From Antitrichia curtipendula (Eukaryota > Streptophyta > Bryopsida > Hypnales > Leucodontaceae), in contig OX579636.1 of the NCBI GenBank assembly GCA_951230915.1, positions 35,027,567 through 35,091,566 on the forward strand: DNA of 64,000 bases, given 5' to 3'. Both the position numbers and the translations under genes were made by a program. A model generated the notes under the pieces. The model had not been told where the DNA came from, searched no databases, and was given only the letters and a program-made list of their open reading frames with translations. Shown piece by piece: positions 59,111-64,000 of this stretch (position 1 is the stretch's first letter; each line of letters begins with the position of its first letter).

Positions 59111-62100
59111 ATGCTCATCAAATGCGTCCCTTTGGGTGAGTTGGAATGGTGACCTATTCTATTGCAGGAATATGCTTGGAGTGAATTCATTAGTTTTGAT
59201 GCTGTGGTGGGTTTAGGGTTTTAGGGTTTTAGGATTTAGGGTTTGGAGATCGGTTGAGCTTTGTAGATTGATTCGAAAGTGGTATCAGGGGCGGGACAGG
59301 ATGTGGGGAAGAGCTGTGTGATTGTGACGGTAGGCGGGAAGAATATTATGTTCGATTGCGGAATGCATATGGGCTACCAAGATGAGCGTCGTTACCCTGA
59401 TTTCTCCTTCATTTCCAAGAGCGGCGATTTCACTCATGCCATCGATTGTATCATCATCACGCACTTGTGAGTGATCTTGTACCACTTCTCTCCAATTTTG
59501 CAATTTTACAAGTCTACAATTTTTAATTTACAACGGGTTTTTATCTTTGGTATTGCAAGTTACTGCACATTTCTCCTTCTCCATATACTAACCGCTCACC
59601 AACGGCACACCAGCTGTACATTATTTTTGTTCATGTTGTAAGAAAGTTGGTTCTTTCTTGGGCACCTTATGCTCATTGTAGAATCGTAGAATTGCAAGAA
59701 ACTTTGTTGTATAACCAACTTTTATTCTTTAGGTAGGGGAAAATAACTTTGTGTGGGGAATGTGGAATGAAGGGGATGCAATTACTTCTAATGAAATTTT
59801 GGGCGTTCATCAGAAAGTGCATCATAATTCACAGCAGATACATTATTCTTGAACCATTTTCTTGTGGAATGTGTGAGTCTCAATTGTCATGAGTTGTAAA
59901 AAGTGCAAAGTGTTTTGTTGTGTCTATTGCTAAGCCATTTAGAACTTGAGGTGTGCGGTCAAGGGCATGTTTACTGTACATGGGCTGCTTTGGATGCAGC
60001 TTGTTCCAACTGACATTGCCTTGTTTCTTTTGAGTTGGTGGTGGTTTATTTTGGTCTCGAGGACATTTTGGATGCCCTTATTTGTGAGATCTTCTGTTGC
60101 GAATAGTTCTAATTTTAATTAGCTTATTTGAGTGCTGGAATCGCCTTTCCTTTGTGCGATGTATTTTTTATTTTGACGCGGCGTGGATTTTGGTGTGTGC
60201 AGCCACCTAGATCACATTGGAGCTCTTCCATATTTCACCGAAGTCTGTGGTTACGATGGACCGATATATATGACTGTAGGTGTAAAATATATGATTTTTT
60301 TTTGTTAAGCAGCTGTTTTAAGGAAGTATCACTTTTTCTTTTGAATTAATTTGTTATTTGAGAATCAAGCAAGCGAGCCATAGCTTACTTTTCCTTCTCA
60401 TTGTGGAGAAATGTCTACAATGTTCAGTATCCAACCAAAGCATTAGCACCTCTGATGCTGGAAGACTATCGCAAGGTCATGGTGGAAAGGAAGGGGGAGC
60501 AAGAGCAGTTCAGCGTTCTTCACATTCAAAAGTGCATGAAGAAGGGTATGCTCTCTTTCCAGGATTCACGATTTTGATCTCGCTCTGTATTTCATCCAAT
60601 CAGGGAGCAGGGAATTCAACCAATAGCCTAAGTACAAAAATCTTCTATCAAGAAACAGGGTATGATTAAGTTAGTCAAACTTATACAGGATAGCCTTAGC
60701 CAACTTTCTTTATTGACTGGTCGAAATGAATGTAAATCATTTTGCAAGTTATTTAGCTGAAACTTACACCAATTCGCTCTCAACTTTGGGCAGAGTGGGC
60801 CTCAATAACTACTTTCAGTTAGCTTAAATTTTTACTTGGTTGACGGGACCTTAATATAGGTACTACGCATATCAGTTGGTTTGCATTAGGACTTTGGGTT
60901 TTAGCTCTGACACGACTTGGGGTCGGCCTCACAGTGACTGCGGTCGATTTACGCCAGACAATAAAAGTGAGTGCGGATCTTGAAATCAGGGCGTATTATG
61001 CAGGCCATGTGAGTGTTTTCAAACCTTCGGCAGTCCCTCAATGTCATACACCTAAGCATGTGCGCTTCATTGCAAGTTCTATATCAATCAAAATTTACTT
61101 ATTTTATATGAGAGCAGGTGCTTGGAGCAGCAATGTTCTGGGTTAAGGCCGGGGATGACACCGTCGTCTACACGGGAGACTATAATATGACTCCTGATCG
61201 TCATCTTGGCGCTGCCCAGATAGATCGCTTGGAGCCAGATCTTCTGATTACCGAGTAAGCTTTCAATCGCATCTGTTATGTTGTACCGGCGCTGGCATAT
61301 TGTTAATAATTTTTTGAGCATTAGGTTGATTTTGAAGGTATCAAATTTCAACCTAATGAAATGATTATTTGTTCCCAGATCAACATATGCAACTACTGTT
61401 CGAGATTCCAAACGAGCGCGGGAACGCGATTTTCTAAAAGCTGTAAGTTTTCATAAATTGATATTCCTTACGTGACTCTTAATTATTGTAGTACTTACTA
61501 AATGTCGTATGTCTTCATGTGGCTTGCCTTTTGAGTCTTTACGAAGATGACTTATGTGCACGCTGGGTTGGTAGGTTCACAAGTGTGTTGCCGCTGGTGG
61601 TAAGGTGCTGATACCTGTGTTTGCACTGGGCAGAGCTCAGGTAGGTCTATTTAACCCTGTGTAGCACTAAGAGTTTCTTTTTTCATTATACTTACTTCCC
61701 ATGCGGCACATTCACAAGTTTGTTTTACTTCGCTATACCACTTTTCAGTGGCAGTTCTCTGTGTTATACCAGATAGAGTTTTATTTATTTATTAAAATTA
61801 ATGTTTTAAAATTAAATTAAATTAAATCTGTTCATTCGTCCGATTCATTTTCAGTCAATGCGTGGACTTTGGTGTTCAGGAGTTATGCATACTTCTCGAT
61901 GAGTATTGGGAGCGTATGAATCTTGATATGCCCATCTACATTTCTGCTGGTAAATATTCCACTTTGCATGGAAAGAGTGAAATCCTTCATTAGAGTTCAA
62001 CTTTAAGCTCAACGGAGCTTATATGTTTTCTGTTAGGAAACATAATCGAGTGATTTGATATGCAGGGTTGACTATCCAAGCAAATGTGTATTATAAGCTG

Positions 62101-64000
62101 TTGATAAGCTGGACCAATCAAAAAGTCAAAGACACCTACGTTACTCGAAACACTTTTGATTTCAAACATGGTACCCAAAGTCGAAACCCTTCTTGAACAT
62201 TCCACTTCTTTGATGCTTTCTTTATTCCTCCGTAAAAATTTGCATATCTTATTATCGTTTCTTGTCTCATGAAATGCAGTTTTAAGTTTCATGCTGTGCA
62301 TTTTCTATTTGTGTGCTTGTTCTGGGAGCAGTTACACAATTTGAACGCTCAAAAATAGACGCACCAGGACCGTGTGTTCTGTTTGCAACGCCTGGGATGC
62401 TTAGTGGAGGTCTCTCGCTGGAGGTGTTCAAGCATTGGGCTCCCTCAGAAGGCAACATGATCGTCCTGCCAGGGTGGGTGATTTCTTAAATTGTTCTATT
62501 TTTGTATCAAATGTAATCTATTAAACAGGAATTTTAAAATTGAGGGATCTTTTATGTTGAAATGGGGCTAGGAGTACCATAGAGAACCTGATGTGTCGAT
62601 TTGGAGTACTGGAACCAACTAATTCTATCCAAAGTGTAGAGGATCCTAGTGTATTTATAAAGAAGATTGAAGGTCAATAAGATCAACCCCTAGGGGACCC
62701 TTGTTGTGTGAATTTTGGATTAGATCCGAAGCAGGGTGGCCTAGTGGCTGTTATGACCTTATCACAAACCATACTCTCTACTCTCAGTTGGGTTGGTGAT
62801 TCGTGCGGGTCTTTGAAGTGAACCCTGGAGTCGAGATTGAGGGTCTCATCTGCGGGGTCTTCAATGCATTCGGCCCGGAGGATGTAACCCTATATTATAC
62901 TGGGTTTTTTCCTCCTCTGGGTCCTCTATAACACTAACTCGTTCATGCAATGTTACATTGTCAGCATGTTGAGAAACGGGGAACAGGTTCTGTATTGCAG
63001 GAACTGTTGGTAGTAAGCTCATGCCTGGAAAGGCCACAAAAATTGACCTCGACAAGCGTACTCAATTGGATGTTCGTTGCCAGGTCAGCACGAAAGCTCT
63101 ATTCTTACATCACGGAGTTTATGCCCATGAAAACTTCAATAAGTATTATTGTCACTTGGCATGGTGATCATGAGAGTCGTTCTGGGATTTCCTGCAATGT
63201 CTGTAAACGTAATTTTGCTCTTGTTTCACTCTTGGTTCTAGGCTGAAAGATACTGTCTTGCAGATCCAGCAGTTGTCTTTCAGTGCTCACACTGATGCGA
63301 AGGGCATTATGGATCTTGTTAGGCATGTTGCACCAAGAAATGTTGTTTTGGTTCACGGAGAGAAGCCTAAAATGGTCATTTTGAAGAACAGGATTTCCTC
63401 TGATTTAGGTGAGTTCCCATCAAAGTTTCTTCATATGATTCTTGCTATATTGTATACAAACCTTCAACTTTTTGATGGCACATGCACTTGATTCTACCTG
63501 CTTGAAATATTGAAACTTAGGACCGGTTTATTAATAGAAACTGCGGACAAATCTTGAGGAGGCTAAGGCATAGCTATTTGGAGCTTATGGGACATAAGAA
63601 ATTAATAGACCACTAAGTTAGGCTCAGCGCTCTTGTCCATTTCATTATGCTAATGGTATGTGGAGTACTCCACAAAATGGTCAAACAGACAAGACCGCTC
63701 ACAAAAAGTGTTGCCATGTAAGCATCCTTGTTATTTTAACATCCACTGTTATTGTTATTTCTTCTTGGCCATTTGTACATATTGTAAAACCCTTAAGGAT
63801 AACTCTTAACTTTTGATCAATCACATTGCTAGATTTCTAAAAATTGGCTTGAAATGTCTTGTCTGGACAAATGTAGATTAAACTTATTTAGATGTCTGAA
63901 CATGCATGTTCTACCAACATTTAGCGACGGTAGTATCGAAGATTTTTTTCATGAGTTTTAATTTGTGCCTGGATTTTCTGCTATGGACCCAGGCATTCCT
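59111..64000 (+). CDS. INTS11: INTS11 / CPSF73-II-type RNA endonuclease, 3' part beyond the window
   Basis: Fourteen exons give the first 434 codons: 59111-59135, 59289-59466, 60203-60275, 60428-60545, 60935-61008, 61118-61254, 61379-61442, 61575-61640, 61880-61949, 62066-62170, 62332-62473, 62987-63083, 63264-63408 and 63993-64000 (cut by the window end). All phases agree. It is a metallo-beta-lactamase/beta-CASP nuclease close to Arabidopsis CPSF73-II (At2g01730) and animal INTS11, which cuts nuclear RNAs 3' of snRNA and related transcripts. Metal ligands are visible: HFHLDH, YYAGHVLGA and YTGDYNM, and the beta-CASP motifs FSAHTDAKG and VLVHGEKP. Start: [12 protein letters not shown] matches the family's first residues. 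The family has a C-terminal region of 100-200 residues that lies outside. Confidence 0.95.
59209..59245 (+). repeat. Telomere-type TTTAGGG repeats in intron 1
   Basis: About four units of GGTTTAGGG/TTTTAGGG in the first intron of the INTS11 gene. TTTAGGG is the plant telomere unit, and short stretches (telo boxes) are frequent near the 5' ends of plant housekeeping genes. Confidence 0.6.
62715..62905 (+). mobile_element. Possible SINE-like insertion in INTS11 intron 11
   Basis: GGGTGGCCTAGTGGC near 62733 fits a tRNA A box, and the GC-richer block that follows differs from the AT-rich intron. The expected B box is weak (a GGAGTCGAGATTG string near 62828), so the call is tentative. Confidence 0.3.

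Noticed and set aside
1..64000. CRISPR array, prophage or bacterial operon
   Set aside because: No spaced direct repeats of that kind, and the genes are intron-split plant genes.

Overview
The window is nuclear DNA of a plant, most likely a seed-free land plant such as a bryophyte, though the species cannot be named from the sequence. The evidence is split genes with GT-AG introns of about 70-900 bp, proteins that align over their length with plant families (an ABC1 kinase/beta-lactamase fusion like Arabidopsis At5g24810; an INTS11/CPSF73-II nuclease; two apparently plastid-targeted proteins), CACTA- and Stowaway-like elements, and TTTAGGG-type repeats in an intron. All recognisable host genes lie in the right two thirds; the first 14 kb is AT-rich repeat DNA.

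Layout. 1-13.9 kb: no gene seen; short inverted-repeat transposons, including three copies of a family ending in TTAACCCCTAAAG. 13.9-24.9 kb: one very large (about 11 kb) non-LTR retrotransposon on the + strand, with a GC-rich leader, an intact ORF1, and a decayed ORF2 that starts with a perfect 2A ribosome-skipping motif and then carries apurinic endonuclease, reverse transcriptase, RNase H, zinc finger and a conserved-looking C-terminal extension. 24.9-25.4 kb: a tRNA-derived SINE-like unit tail-to-tail with the LINE, then nested hairpins. 25.9-35.6 kb: GC-rich promoter/leader with an internal tandem duplication, then the 18-exon ABC1 kinase/beta-lactamase gene. 36.7-38.2 kb: Stowaway-like termini. 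39.1-41.6 kb (minus): tandem CBS-domain protein. 42.9-45.4 kb (minus): plastid-type protein with a motif resembling DUF3820. 46-58.4 kb: transposon-rich, with five CACTA-type elements or remnants, a further TTAA-type element, a hairpin cluster and gene-like fragments. 59.1-64.0 kb: the first 434 codons of INTS11/CPSF73-II, cut off by the window end.

The host genes do not form a pathway: lipid/quinone-type kinase chemistry, plastid CBS regulation, an uncharacterised plastid protein and nuclear RNA 3' processing. The most unusual object is the retrotransposon. Its ORF2 would begin with a 20-residue leader ending in GDIETNPGP|, so the leader would be released by ribosome skipping. The next is the TTAA-flanked repeat family, present in at least four copies and one possible fifth inside an intron.

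Exon boundaries were placed by eye from GT-AG sites, reading phase and remembered family alignments. The three larger exon sets add up to whole codons (967, 217 and 298 residues), which supports them. Several apparent start codons upstream in the LINE are GTG or TTG and were not accepted.
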